Below, one piece after another: positions 1 through 10,676 of a stretch of DNA of 64,000 bases. The position numbers and the translations under genes were made by a program. Within the stretch, counting starts at the first letter, position 1. The number at the start of each line of letters is the position of its first letter. This DNA comes from Bryoerythrophyllum caledonicum (taxonomy: Eukaryota; Streptophyta; Bryopsida; Pottiales; Pottiaceae). Under the pieces are notes generated by a model that did not search any database, was not told where the DNA came from, and saw only the letters and a program-made list of their open reading frames with translations. The DNA lies in assembly GCA_963971425.1 (NCBI GenBank), contig OZ020524.1:19025022-19089021 (forward strand). Direction: 5' to 3'.

Positions 1-149
1 GGGGGACGAAGAGAGGACAGAGGCTTGGCTTCGGACAGAGACTGTTCTGGTGTTCGTTGAACAGAGGATGATGGGCGTCGTTGTCCTGACAATTTGACGA
101 CGAACTTTTCTCAGGGCCTGACTAGCTACTCGATTTCTGAAAATTGGCA

Positions 150-1120
150 GAAATGCTACACCTGCACTTTGACCCCTAAAAGCCCGTGACAAACTCACAC
201 CAAAAACACTTCAAAATTGTTGATTCTAGTGCATGGAGTAAAGAAGGAAATAAAACCTTGTATTTATCCTTTTGACAGTAGGATCTCCATTAAGACTTAC
301 TGAATAACATACTCACAAAATTTCATACACTTTGACCGCACGGATTGGAAGATTATAGTGTTTGAAGTCAAGAAAATGGTTCATTTTCTTCCCTCCTTTG
401 AGTGGATCAACAGACTTTGACTTCGCGTGGTATTAAATTTTTGCACTACGCAAGGTCTAAATCTTTTACCATTGTGTTGAGCATAATATTAGTTCCACAT
501 ACAACAATTTTTAGAGGTAGAAATCATTAACTTTCCTCCCTTGCTGGTCTTGGTGGGATGGATATTGTATTTCCTACTTCTAATGCAATAAACGGTCCCC
601 TTTTTCATGTCAATGTTTTAATTAACCCCTAAAGCATCAAGGCATTTTAGAGGGAAAAATCAGTCGAGAAATGCTGCTACCATACAGAGGCATGAAAATC
701 ACATTTTTGAGTAAAATTTTGCACTACAGTAGCCGTAAGATCTGAAATAGACTTTAATGTGAACACATCATAGTTTTTTTGTTGCAATCCACCGTACGGA
801 TTTGAAGATTATAGGGTTTGAAGTGCAAGAAAAAGTTTTCTTTCCCCCCTTGCCCGTCAATGTGTGTAAATGTTTGACTTGGGTTAGTATGCTATTTTTC
901 ACTAAAGACAAGAATTTTTTTTGACATAATGAAAGGAAAAATATTACTTGCCAGTATTGAAAATCTCACATTCAATAGAGTGTCCTAGCAAAAGTTTTTG
1001 GAGGTGCCCGAGGTGTCGACTCTCTTGTTTGAAATTGAATGTTTGAACTATAACTTTTTCATTAAATGTCAGATTTAGAAAAGAATTGTCTCCCACTAAA
1101 GTTTTAGTAAGGCCCTTCTA
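150..1120 (-). repeat. TTAA-family dispersed repeat, degraded copy
   Basis: AT-rich non-coding DNA that shares several blocks with 51000-51947: a CCCCTAAA-like end near 173, a block about tcacaccaaaaacacttc, a block on reaching the 'tttgacttc' and 'gcactac' words near 420-460, and a 'tgcccg' and 'cattaaatg' block near 1000-1070. Other copies lie at 28868-29290 and 49893-50324. The right boundary is unclear because a LINE tail follows directly. No coding potential is visible. Confidence 0.55.
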
Positions 1121-1490
1121 CAGTTAACATCATTGCCATACAACATGCTATGTCCATCCTTCTACATAAACGCAAAATTGAAAACAACCAAGCCCTTCCC
1201 GATACACAAGACCCCCATACAATTACCACTTCACTTTATTTTTAATCCCTGACACACGAAACACACCCTCCTCTTCATCTTTCCCTCCTCTCCATTTTTC
1301 TCTCTTCTCTCTCTCCTCCCCCCTCCCTCCTTCCTTGTTACTCTTTTCATTGGTTGGTTTTGTGGTTTTTTGGCTACTTGATACATAGTGTCTACCCTCA
1401 AAAGGGGGAAGTAGTTTGAGCTTACTAATTCTCTGTCTGGTGGGCATGGTCTTAGTAGTAGAACATGTTGTAACTGGGATCCCTGTCCAA
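1120..1490 (+). mobile_element. 5'-truncated LINE 3' tail
   Basis: The stretch from about 1125 resembles the end of the LINE copy at 43970-45680. Shared features are the 'caacatgc.atgtccat.cttctaca.aaac' stretch (1142-1172 versus 45385-45415) and the following 'catagtgtctaccctcaa' block (1384-1401 versus 45583-45600). Only the last few codons and 3' non-coding part are present, which is typical of 5' truncation during target-primed reverse transcription. Confidence 0.6.
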
Positions 1491-1572
1491 TGATCTCAAC
1501 GAACATGTTGTAACTCGGATCATTGGACAGGGTGACTTTGCATGGGAGAAGTGGGGAGGAACTATTGATCAA
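1455..1572 (+). repeat. Dispersed repeat, left half, with stem-loop
   Basis: This block ends in 'gaactattgatcaaag' and continues at 4937-5115 after the inserted pogo-like element; the uninterrupted relative is at 57190-57570. Inside it 'atccctgtccaatgat' (1479-1494) and 'atcattggacagggt' (1518-1532) can pair as a hairpin, and the phrase 'gaacatgttgtaact' occurs twice (1460, 1501). Confidence 0.5.
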
Positions 1573-2044
1573 AGACACCAAACACTAAATATAATGTGGA
1601 TTCATTAATAGTGTGGATGAAAAATGATGTGGACGACATCAATTTTGGTTTTCAAACACAATTGATGTAGACACATTTCAACAGGTGTCATGCCAATCTT
1701 TGCCACCTCACCCCAACTCACTACACCAATAATGACATTTAGTGTTTGCAACACTAATCATGAACTTTAACACTAAATGTCATTTTCATCGATAGTGTTA
1801 CAACACTAAATACCACCCTAAACACTAATCGTCAATTACCAAGCTCTTGAAGTTTTACAAGTTTAAGTTTAGTGTTACAAGTGCTGATCTGAAACAACAA
1901 ACAACCATGAGCGAGCTGATTCATGCAGGAACGGATTGAGAGCCCCATTGCACAAAACTGCATACATTAATCATACATTACCTCCCAACATACACAAAAA
2001 TCAAAAGACTAAAATATTAATTCATATTAATTAGGTACATGGAC

Positions 2045-3457
2045 CTAATTAGGCACAAGTTCGCCTTGAAAATATGGCATGTGCTTTTGAACAAGCTCTT
2101 GCAGATGTGGAAATAATTGATTTATGTTCCACGTACCATCCACATCTAAAGCCATTCCTGAGCGAATCATGGATTTTCTCGCATACGACATATTACTTCC
2201 ATCTACTTGCCTATTAACATCTTCAACACTACCTACGGCTAATTGAAGGAAAAATCTCTTCCCGGGATTGGTCAATTTCCCCGACCTGGATTGACTATCA
2301 CCACGAGCTGTATTTTGCCAAGCATTGGCTTCAATCAACTCTAATTTTTTTCTCTCCCAACGTTCCGTCCAAGCATCTTTTATTTTTGAGATGATAAATG
2401 TATTCGCCGGTTGGCACAAATGAGTGGAACATGGTGGCAAATACTTGATGATAACATTTTTTCGGCCAAAATAGTTGCCAAAGATGGTGTCATACTATGG
2501 CTAGTACAATTATCCACCCATACCATTTTAGTTTGCCCTTGCACATCAGCTTGAAAGGCACGTGGCTCACCAAAATATTGAGCAAAAATTGATTGGTCCA
2601 TCCATCCTTTTGGCCCCGTTCTATAACTAACACCCGGAATATCATCATCCACACCGCGAACAGGATAGTTTTGGCTTGCATTTGTAAAAATTAACATGGG
2701 AGCCTCAATCATAGATCAAGGCCCGCCAGAAATTCTTACGACCATAGTTATAGAATCCCCACCGGAAACCATGTCGGCATATTTGACGGTGGTGTCCCCT
2801 CGAAATCCTAACTTGCGGCCCTTGTCCAAATTGACAATAAAATGGGTCTCATCCAAATTTTCCATAAGATTCTCGTGAAAATGACCCGCTTGAAACCCCC
2901 TTTGCAATACACCTAAGTGGTACACCGTTTGCATCTCAGTTTGAAGCTCCTTTTCTACATTGCATGTTAATCTACCCCATTGGCATTATAAAACAATATT
3001 ATGAACGCTCATAAATTGTTGCACCCAACTGTGACAAATTTTTTTGGTAAGAAGTACGCCATCCTTTGGATCCTGAGATTGAGCTGTATAATTAGAAGTT
3101 CTAGCAAGATGGTTAGAGCCAAATCACATAGAGTTTTTGGATGAAAACTTCACACCCGCATTCCTACATTGTTCAAAAGTTTGTAATAATATAGGATATA
3201 GCCATGAGATCCAATCGGAACGTTTCTGACCCCGGCCAGATCTTGCTTTCGTCAAGATTCGTTTCCGTTTTCCAAGGGAATTCCTGGTGCAAGACAGAGG
3301 GATTTCTGCCATATTCTGATTTCAATGGCATTTTGTTCTTGCCACCACCGTGATGCTTTGACGACATTGGCAGATTTTTGGCCGCGAAAATGTTTTGGGA
3401 ATGCTCTAATAGTTTGGCCATAGAGGCCACGGACACCGTGGATGGTCTCGTCCTCAA
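2045..3457 (-). pseudogene. DDE (pogo/CENP-B-like) transposase pseudogene
   Basis: Reading the minus strand from 3457 to 2045 gives successive pieces of one transposase in shifting frames. A basic N-terminal part occupies about 3124-3457. A segment with MENLDETHFIVNLD (first catalytic Asp) occupies 2716-2934. A segment with VWVDNCTSH (second Asp) occupies 2380-2712, and a C-terminal segment with CSTHLCQPANTF occupies 2045-2440. At least three frame changes and an in-frame stop separate them, so no active protein can be made. The segment order and the two Asp motifs fit DDE_1 transposases of the pogo/jerky type. Confidence 0.75.
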
Positions 3458-4040
3458 TCATTCAGCGAATAACCAAAAAGCGGACGGCGAGGGTGGAAAC
3501 GTGCTGTAAATTGCGGGCCCGATTGGAATTGGTCTCCCGGAGTGGAGCGTGGTCGGGCATGTCGGGAAAGGCAGCTAGGAGGAGAATTCTCACAAGAGGC
3601 AGGTAAGGACCGCCGTTGCGATCTCGTAGGAGGGGGACAGGCCGCTCGCAGCAGGAGGACAACAACTACCGCGCGAAGGATGTGAAGAAATACAAACAGA
3701 AAATCAAAAAATTGATTGGAAGGCAACGCGGAGGGAGCGGCCTGACACGGTTTCCGTGCCGATGAACGAGGTGTACTCGCCCGAGGTCTGGTTATACCCC
3801 TTGTTGTGGATGCAGATGGTCTTGCCATCGGTCATGAGCGAGTAGCGGGCGGTGATGCACTCGATGGCGCTCGAGGCAATTGACTTGGCGCGTGACGTGA
3901 TGGCGATCGCGTACCAGACGCCGAGGTACTGCGGCAGGTTCCCGTCGGAGAGAGCGGGGTTCAGGCAGGTCTGGTGAAGAAACAGAAAAGCGTGAGGAAC
4001 CAAAAAACGATTGAGCGACATACACTCTTCAGGTTGCGAG
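3454..4040 (-). pseudogene. Captured lipocalin-like gene fragment
   Basis: Minus-strand codons in about 3728-3976 read LPQYLGVWYAIA, followed by a segment with CITARYSLMTDGKTI and NKGYNQTSGEYTSFIGT. The GxW motif followed by a Cys-x-T-A-x-Y-x-L-x-x-D-G strand and an N-K-G-Y strand is the lipocalin N-terminal signature. The rest of the barrel is missing. The piece is far more GC-rich than the surrounding transposon, and a second GC-rich block (3454-3700) may derive from the same donor locus. It lies between the dead transposase and the right end of the pogo-like element, so it looks like gene capture. Function in place is unlikely. Confidence 0.6.
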
Positions 4041-4448
4041 ATTCTCCCTTGCTTCTCTATAGACACGTTAAACGATAGGTATTCGAAAGGAGACAGTCCC
4101 GATAGGTTGCCAAAGGTGTGTCTATAGAGGAAACTGTCAATTTTACTCCATCGTTCATTAAAGCTTGGTTGAGCTGTGGATTCAGCTTCTCTCCATACAT
4201 ACAAACATCAAATCTTTGAAAAAAAATACATGTCACCTTATCTTGTAATGAAACCCCTAAACTGAAAATTCCACCACCAAGAATTGAATAGTCTCCTCGC
4301 AAATATACTCAAGCGCAGATTTCCGACACATCTCCTTCCAAAACTAAAATCTCTGCAATTAAAATCCAGTATTTGTGGTGCTTGTTTGGCAGATGGTGGC
4401 CATGGTTTTTAGGGTTCAAGTGTTGATGACCAGGTTTAGGGTTTCGGT

Positions 4449-4590
4449 GGTTCACATTGGTTTCAAAATTTCAGTGGTTTAGATTGGTTTCGAAATTTCG
4501 GTGGTTTAGGTTGGTTTCAAAATTTCGGTGGTTTAGGTTGGTTTCAAAATTTCGGTGGTTTAGGTTGGTTTCAAAATTTCGGTGTTGGCA
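4449..4590 (+). repeat. 30-bp minisatellite
   Basis: Between four and five head-to-tail copies of a 30-bp unit built from 'ggtttcaaaatttcggtgg' plus 'tttaggttg'. The long open frame across it exists only because the unit is a multiple of three. Confidence 0.9.
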
Positions 4591-4936
4591 CTGTTCTTTG
4601 CAACACCAATCTTCACTTTCTTTACATTTAGCGTGGCATGGTAGAAAGGAGTCATAACACTAATCTTCATGTAACACTAAATGTCATTATTAGTGTACCA
4701 AAAATCTTCCATTCCTCGTCGCTTGCGGCCACCTCATTGCTGCTCGCCGCCACCTCTCCATAATCCACATTAATTTTGTGTCAAGAATTTTGAAACATCC
4801 TACAATATTTTCAGAGGGACATGATTTGATGTGGATTGAGAATTAAGGTGGACGGTTGTAATTTGCCTGTATTGGGATTAGTGTAGGTATTTTGAAATAG
4901 TGTGGTCCACACTATATGTAGTGTTTGGTGTAGTGA

Positions 4937-5115
4937 CTAGACGACTCTTTGAAAACTTAGGATACTATGGGCAACTTTAGCTTGCATTGGGTAGAGCCCA
5001 AGAGCATTTCATTGGTGCATAATAAAGGGAGCTTGACATTCTTCATGCTTTTTCTTTCCATTGATAGAAATCTCACCCTGCCTTTTTTATTTCGTTCCTC
5101 ATCAGGAAGGGACTC
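4937..5115 (+). repeat. Dispersed repeat, right half
   Basis: Continuation of the repeat interrupted by the pogo-like element. The words 'aacttaggatactatggg', 'gggtagagcccaagagcat' and 'caggaaaactcta' recur in the uninterrupted copy at 57355-57570. The following 5116-5499 has no convincing gene. Confidence 0.5.
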
Positions 5116-5499
5116 AGGAAAACTCTAATCACTACACTAAACACTGAAAGAAAGCCCTGGGCTGTAAAGCATTCAGCATCAACGACCGCAGTGATGATAA
5201 ATGACCTAGAATTATAACTCCTGGGGCATTTCTCCATGAATTCTATATCTTGACAAAAGTAGCCAAAATAATGCAAGGACAGGTCATCTAGTAGGATTTC
5301 ACAAGCTTTCAATTGAAAGATGGCAAAGAATGAGTAAGCGGCAGGCAGTTTATGCACTTGCAATGACTTCTCTTCCACGAAGATATCCCTGGTGACATAA
5401 TCATCTCCCAGTCGAGATTCACATCTTTGGTTACTTCTATACACTCAGATTTAGAATTGGCAGGCTTGAGTCACTATGAATTTCATAGAGCGGCCTGCG

Positions 5500-7379
5500 C
5501 TAATAGGATGGAATGGGTAAGGCCATGCTAGTTTCCACACGAGTAGTACTAGCGTCGTTGGGACCACGTCCTTCTTCATCAGTATGTTGGGATGCTGTCA
5601 CCGATGCGGTAGAGCTCAGCAAATCAGATGTACTTATGTTGGCACCAGGCAATGATACCAACTCGTTTACGAATGCCGAACCTCCCAACCAGCTACCGTG
5701 GTGCCAGTCCCATGGTTTCATAGCTATCAAACTGTTGTTCACATGGGAACTTGGTAATTAGCTCTATCCACTCTGTACACCGAAACTAGTGGCACCCATC
5801 ACTCGTTGACAACTTCGTCTACATTTGCCTCCGAGCCTTTCACCGTGCGCTTGCAACTCTTGACAAACCCTGCTTCGGCTTCCTCTGCGCAGCTCTGATG
5901 AGGAATTTCCCGAACGAAGAGACGTCACGAAGGTGGTTCCCTGTCGGTGCCTTCTCCACGCTGGACTCGTCCGAGTTGTTGTGCTCTTCAGCTATTTCGT
6001 GCAGATGGCCCACTTTGGCGAGATCCGTGTTTCTGCCCTCCCTCGCGAAGGAGGACGAGAAAGCATCCTCTCCGTCCATGTCCTGTAACGTGGTTTCTGG
6101 CATGGGCAGATCCTGCATACAAATCATGTGTCAGTCATGCTGGTGCAGTGAAGAATTTGACGACAGTTCGATCCCACGTATGGTCGTCGACCTAAACGAC
6201 AGAAGAAGGGTCACTTAACAACAAAGAAGCGAGTTATCTGCCACAACAACTCATGCTTACAATTGGCACGTATCACAGACAAGCACCAATCGATTCCGAC
6301 TGAAACACTCCAAGAGTACCCAAATTATAGCATTGTTTCTGCGCAAATTTGGTCATTATACTGAGGGCAAAACTGTCACGGAAATGGAAAGAACTGGCGA
6401 TTACCTGTAGCCATTTCAGCACAGTGTTATACGAAGTTCTTAATCGTTGGTTCATATCCTCAGGTTTCAGAATCCGGTCAGGCATCCCCTCGATAACGAC
6501 ATCCGAGTCGAGCTCGTGAGATTCATGTGGAAGAGCCAATTTCGCCTGTGAACTCGGCCTCAGATCGCTGCCTCGTCTAGGGCGATCCACATCACCGGCA
6601 GATACAAACCTGGAATCTTCCCTGAGAGGACTAAAGTGCGCCTGCAGCAGCTTCTGAACATTTTCGACAGATCTGCTGGGGAAGATCTTGTTCCCACCGG
6701 TGATCATGGGGCTTCCAACAAGTCCCCTGAGGCCCCACTTGGAGCGCAGCTTGCTTTGCCAGTGCGAGGGGACGAAGCATGCCATCTGTAGATCCTGCTC
6801 CTTCGTCGACTCTGGCACCTCTTCTTCGGACAGGTCCTCGTCTCCCACTTCTTTGATCACTCGCAGAGCCGTCTCCTTGGCAATCCTGTCCACCATAGGC
6901 AGCGATCCGCACCCCATGCTTCGTGCACCTGCAAACGCATGCAACCCAGCCTTGGCATCTGCCAACGCCATGCTCTTCCCTACCACCACCTTCTTACCCG
7001 CCGAACTCGACATCTTGCTCCGCCGCTTGCTCCTATCTTTCTCACCATCTACGTTGACCCTTACCGAAGGCGGCACCGCTGGCTTCCTGAACGATGTCAC
7101 ACCGTCAGCATACCGACTGTCCAGAACGAAGTCGATCCCCGGGCGCTCGGTTATATCCCTCCCCTTAGCAAACTTGGACGAACTCTGCTTCCGCTTCGTG
7201 ATGCTGGCAATAGAGCCAAGCACTGCAATCGCTTCCTTTGATGAATCTGAGACGATACCTGATGCAGCAGGAGCACTCTCCAGCCCACTCTCGCCCCGCC
7301 ACACCAAATTCAGCTTCTTCTCCAAGCAGCTGGAGCAGACGCCGTCACTAGACTGTGGGTGGTGCTTGCACTTCCCCAT
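5500..7379 (-). CDS. OCTOPUS/DUF740-like Cys-motif protein, 3 exons
   Basis: Exons 7379-6405, 6112-5844 and 5731-5500 join in phase (donors gtaatc and gtgaaa, acceptors tgcag and acaacag) into a 491-residue protein. The ATG at 7377-7379 begins MGKCKHHPQ, and residues 4-23 form C-x2-HP-x5-GVC-x2-CL-x2-KL. This is a zinc-finger-like signature seen at the N terminus of plant OCTOPUS (DUF740) and related plant-specific proteins, which in the known cases are polar membrane-associated regulators of vascular differentiation. The rest is Ser/Arg/Lys-rich and probably disordered, with a basic KDRSKRRSK stretch and an acidic DEDLSEEEVPES stretch. The C terminus has a Trp-rich WDWHHGSWLGG patch in exon 3. 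No membrane segment or enzyme domain is visible. Exon 2 has a stop two bases past the donor, so an unspliced form would end there. The gene is single-copy looking and intact; the family call rests only on the Cys motif. Confidence 0.6.
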
Positions 7380-8600
7380 GACTACAAACCAATCTAGCTA
7401 GCAGCTACCTACCTGACAGTCTCAGACTTCGGATCCAAAAACACCATTTGAGAAACGACTCAAGGGTATGCTCACAGCTCGCCAAGACTCCTCTCAAAAC
7501 ACACCTCATTCCCGCTCCATCGACGCCGACCTAGAGAACCAACACTCTGAAAACCAAAGATGCATCCCCATGCACGCGCAAACACTGCAAACAGAATATT
7601 GCTGTAACAAGTCAACACAACTTTCGGCGTGCTTGTTAATCTAGATCTAGAAACGGCTTGTGAATGGAGCTCGAAGCATGTCAGCCGAACTATGCGAACA
7701 ACAAGCTCAAACGGAGAGCTAGATTTGCAGGAACTCTCGAGCAGCCTGGCTCAGGCTCAGATTCTCTCGGGCTGGGGCCACTGGTCCCGGGTTTACGTCC
7801 TCAGAATATCGCAGTCTGTCGTTTTCTCCACATGATTTCTTTATTTGGAGTTCATGTCCGGCTGATTTCCATTTCTGCTCAGGCGCGGCAACGCGCCGTC
7901 CTAGAATAGCACGTTCCTGTGCGGACCCCGCTTCTTTTTCCCGGAGTTCGCTCGTCACTCTCCGGAAACGATGGCTATCAATTCGGCGTCCCAGTCACGA
8001 GTTTACGCAAACATCTCTGTCCTGCGTTTGACCGAGTGTTCTTATCGCCATCCTTTTCCTGTTGCATGTTCGGCACTCATTCAATCAAGTTGCAGCAAGC
8101 CAAAAAAAACCTCAACCTCTCATTCGTATATCATCTCTCACTACAAGAATCACTCGCTGTAACACGTCCAACTACTGTATTGTAAGTTTACTAAAAGATG
8201 ATTGCGTGTTACTGAAGCCGATTTTATTGGCAGTTGTGATATGGTATAGTACTGGTACCACATGCATATGCCTGAGATGTGTGACTTCATTCAAATTGGT
8301 TAGGACAGTTCGTTTACTTTGGAAAAGTTGTGGACCTTGTTATTGTTATCAGGCTTCCAGGCACCAACCAGACTATTGTCAAGGAGCACATGCAGCAGCA
8401 TTGAAGATGAATACTAAGTTTAGTGCTCCTTGTGGACACAAGGCGCTTCATTTGGCCTGACAGATTTGCTTATTAAATGGGAGCACCTGCTTGTGGACCT
8501 AGTCGCATAGGACAGTACAGTATTATCATAGCTGCCGAAATTAGATTCACGTAGACTAGGTCATGTCTTGATCATGCAAGCCCTACAGCTCACAGTTGCC
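7380..8600. other. Intergenic, upstream of the OCTOPUS-like gene
   Basis: This must hold the promoter and 5' UTR of the minus-strand gene ending at 7379. Several open frames exist (for example 7629-7835 and 8062-8460, plus strand), but they have no recognisable motifs, splice pattern or homologue, and I do not call them genes. Confidence 0.4.
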
Positions 8601-8611
8601 CGGATATACGG

Positions 8612-8884
8612 AAACGTAGGACAACCCAAAACCGACTGGCGCCCAAATACCGCTCCCTTCTATACCCGTCCTAGATTCCAGAAAGGAAATGTAGTTTGCC
8701 TTTCCATGACTTATGCATTGACCAATGAATTGATAAAGAAATGTGATGACCAGCTAGATGAATAATGTAGGATATAGTAGGCTGCAGTATTTTATCAGAG
8801 GTGAGGTAGGACAACCTAAAACCAATGGGCGACTTGCTACGGCTCCCTTCTACATCCTTCCTGGGTTTCAAGGACGAAGCATTG
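8612..8884 (+). repeat. Diverged direct duplication
   Basis: A block of about 75 bp beginning gtaggacaacccaaaacc (8617) recurs as gtaggacaacctaaaacc near 8807. Both continue through a 'gctcccttctata/aca.cc.tcct' stretch. The two copies lie about 190 bp apart in the same orientation. No gene is evident. Confidence 0.65.
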
Positions 8885-9039
8885 CTAGCCATCACATCAC
8901 TTATAAATTCGTTAGTCTGTGCACAAGTCATATAAAGACATGTTACATTTTCTCCCTAGAATATAGCATGATTCTTTCTTCCAAAAATGATACCTTGATT
9001 CTTCTTCAGCTTCGAGAAGTGGGTGAAAGCCCACTAGGG

Positions 9040-10077
9040 TGATATATTCTTAGTGTCATAAATGGTCTTAAAGGAAAGAGTCACAAACCTCCTATTGTTG
9101 CATAGTGCAGATGTGGGACCAACCTTGGAATTTTATTGATGGAATGTGATAGTTGCCTTGATTTAAAATAGAAGAACTCCAAAAATGTAGAATTATGACT
9201 TACGGTTTGGCCAATATAGGTATGTCTTTCATTAGTATATTTATCAAATATACTTATTTTGAGAGTTCTAAAAAGTAAAATACTTCAAAAATTTCAAGAC
9301 ACATTCACGCCACAATGTGTTCATATACTATAATTGAAAATTTTAGATTGGAAACTTATTTTTACTTTTATTGCTACAAAACGGGATATTTTTTAGAGAT
9401 CTTAAAATAGGGATCAATGTTGATTGTTGCTTTGATTCCTTATCCAATCAAATACATCATACATAGATCTATCTTGAAACATACATTTTTTCACAAGAAA
9501 ATCCTTTTTTCCATTAATTTGGGTGAAATCAAGTTTTTTTGGCTTGAAAAAATATACATTTAGGTTTTTTTTTTGGCCCAAAAGTGAGTACCCTAGCTAA
9601 CTTCTATCCAAATCTCCTTCCTAAGTTGATGATTCAACTATGTGTTGGCAACAAAGCCTTCAACCTTTGCTTGGCCGCCGCCCCTTTGTTGTTGCTTCAA
9701 ATGTTAAGGTTTTTGGAAACAACAAACCCTAACCGTCACTTTACTTTTTGCTTAACTTTTCTCCACTTCCACTTGCCAAAAAATCTCCCATTTTGACTTT
9801 CACTCTAACTTCACTACTTCTAATTTCATCTTCAGGTCGATCTTCAACTTGGTCTTGCCATGTCTACTTCATGTTTCTCCTCCTAACCTTTCAATTCTTA
9901 ATCTTCCCAATGAACTCCATCATTCATTATGCCTTCCTTGCATTCAACTAATTTCACAACAATTGGTCTACCATCATCCTTGATCTATTTTACTAATGTT
10001 GCTAACTTTAATCTTCTCAAGTTAATATTATATAATCACTTGCTACTTCCTAATTACTTAGTTGGCACGGGACGTGG
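9040..10077. other. AT-rich intergenic, nothing recognised
   Basis: Homopolymer-rich sequence with only short, motif-free open frames (9584-10114). It runs up to the target duplication of the large transposon. I see no gene, RNA or repeat with clear ends. Confidence 0.5.
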
Positions 10078-10088
10078 CATCGAGGGCT
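10078..10088. repeat. Left 11-bp target-site duplication
   Basis: CATCGAGGGCT, repeated exactly in the same orientation at 24942-24952. Duplications of 8-11 bp (commonly 9) are the hallmark of Mutator-like elements. Confidence 0.85.
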
Positions 10089-10176
10089 GGGGAATGCTAT
10101 CTTGCGAGCCGTGAGCGGTGAGCGGTGAGCGGTTGGCCGTGAGCGGTGAGCGGTGAGACGCGAGCGGTGAGCGGTT
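10089..10176 (+). repeat. Left TIR and heptad array
   Basis: The terminal 18 bases are followed by about eight TGAGCGG-type heptads (10109-10176). Such subterminal arrays commonly serve as transposase binding sites; here that role is inferred. From 10177 to 10676 the sequence is non-coding. Confidence 0.8.
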
Positions 10177-10676
10177 TGGGGTAAAAACTTTGAAGTTTAG
10201 GGACGTCTAAAATGTTAGTGATAGTAAATTAAAAGGGACCTAAAATTCTATAATAGTCTATTACCTAAAAAGAAACAGAATAAATTAATAGATAAGACTC
10301 AAGAAGAAGAGGTCAGAGGGAACTCTATATGTGCAGACGTTCATCGTTGTGGAAAGCCACAAAAATGTAATTGGAATTAGAGTATACAGTGACACCCGGC
10401 AAAACTCCTACGATATCCGTTCGAAGAAGTGGGTATCGGAGTGATAGCAAAGGTGCATAGATGGTAAACTGTCAAAACTAAGGGAATTAGTAATACGAGA
10501 CATTAAGAATGGTGTTGTGGGGAGAATATTGTGCTAGTGAAGGCCTTACCCGCAACGAAGGAAGAGAAATATGTAAGAGTGGATAGAACAAAGAAATCAA
10601 ATGAGGGAAAATGCTTTAAGATGGTTTAGGGTGAAAGAAACTTGTTGCCAAGATAGAGGCAACCCATGAAATGTAT

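Larger units (their letters stand above)
1573..4936 (-). mobile_element. Pogo/Tigger-like DNA transposon, degenerate
   Basis: The left end reads CACCAAACACTAAATATA. The right end, read on the minus strand, begins CACCAAACACTACATATA, so the ends are matching inverted repeats. A TA follows the right end; the left flank is GA, so a TA target duplication is only half preserved. The interior holds a broken DDE transposase (2045-3457), a GC-rich captured lipocalin-like piece (3454-4040), a 30-bp minisatellite (4449-4590) and short 'aacactaa' words near both ends. A 373-bp deletion derivative with the same termini is at 55253-55626. Confidence 0.7.

Noticed and set aside
4457..4657. Open frame with repeated VSKFRWFRL
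   Set aside because: Translation of the 30-bp minisatellite; the unit length alone keeps it open.
6688..7401. 237-codon plus-strand open frame
   Set aside because: Antisense to exon 1 of the OCTOPUS-like gene; composition mirrors that exon, and there is no motif.
7629..8460. Plus-strand frames upstream of the OCTOPUS-like gene
   Set aside because: Short, overlapping in different frames, no motifs, no splice pattern.
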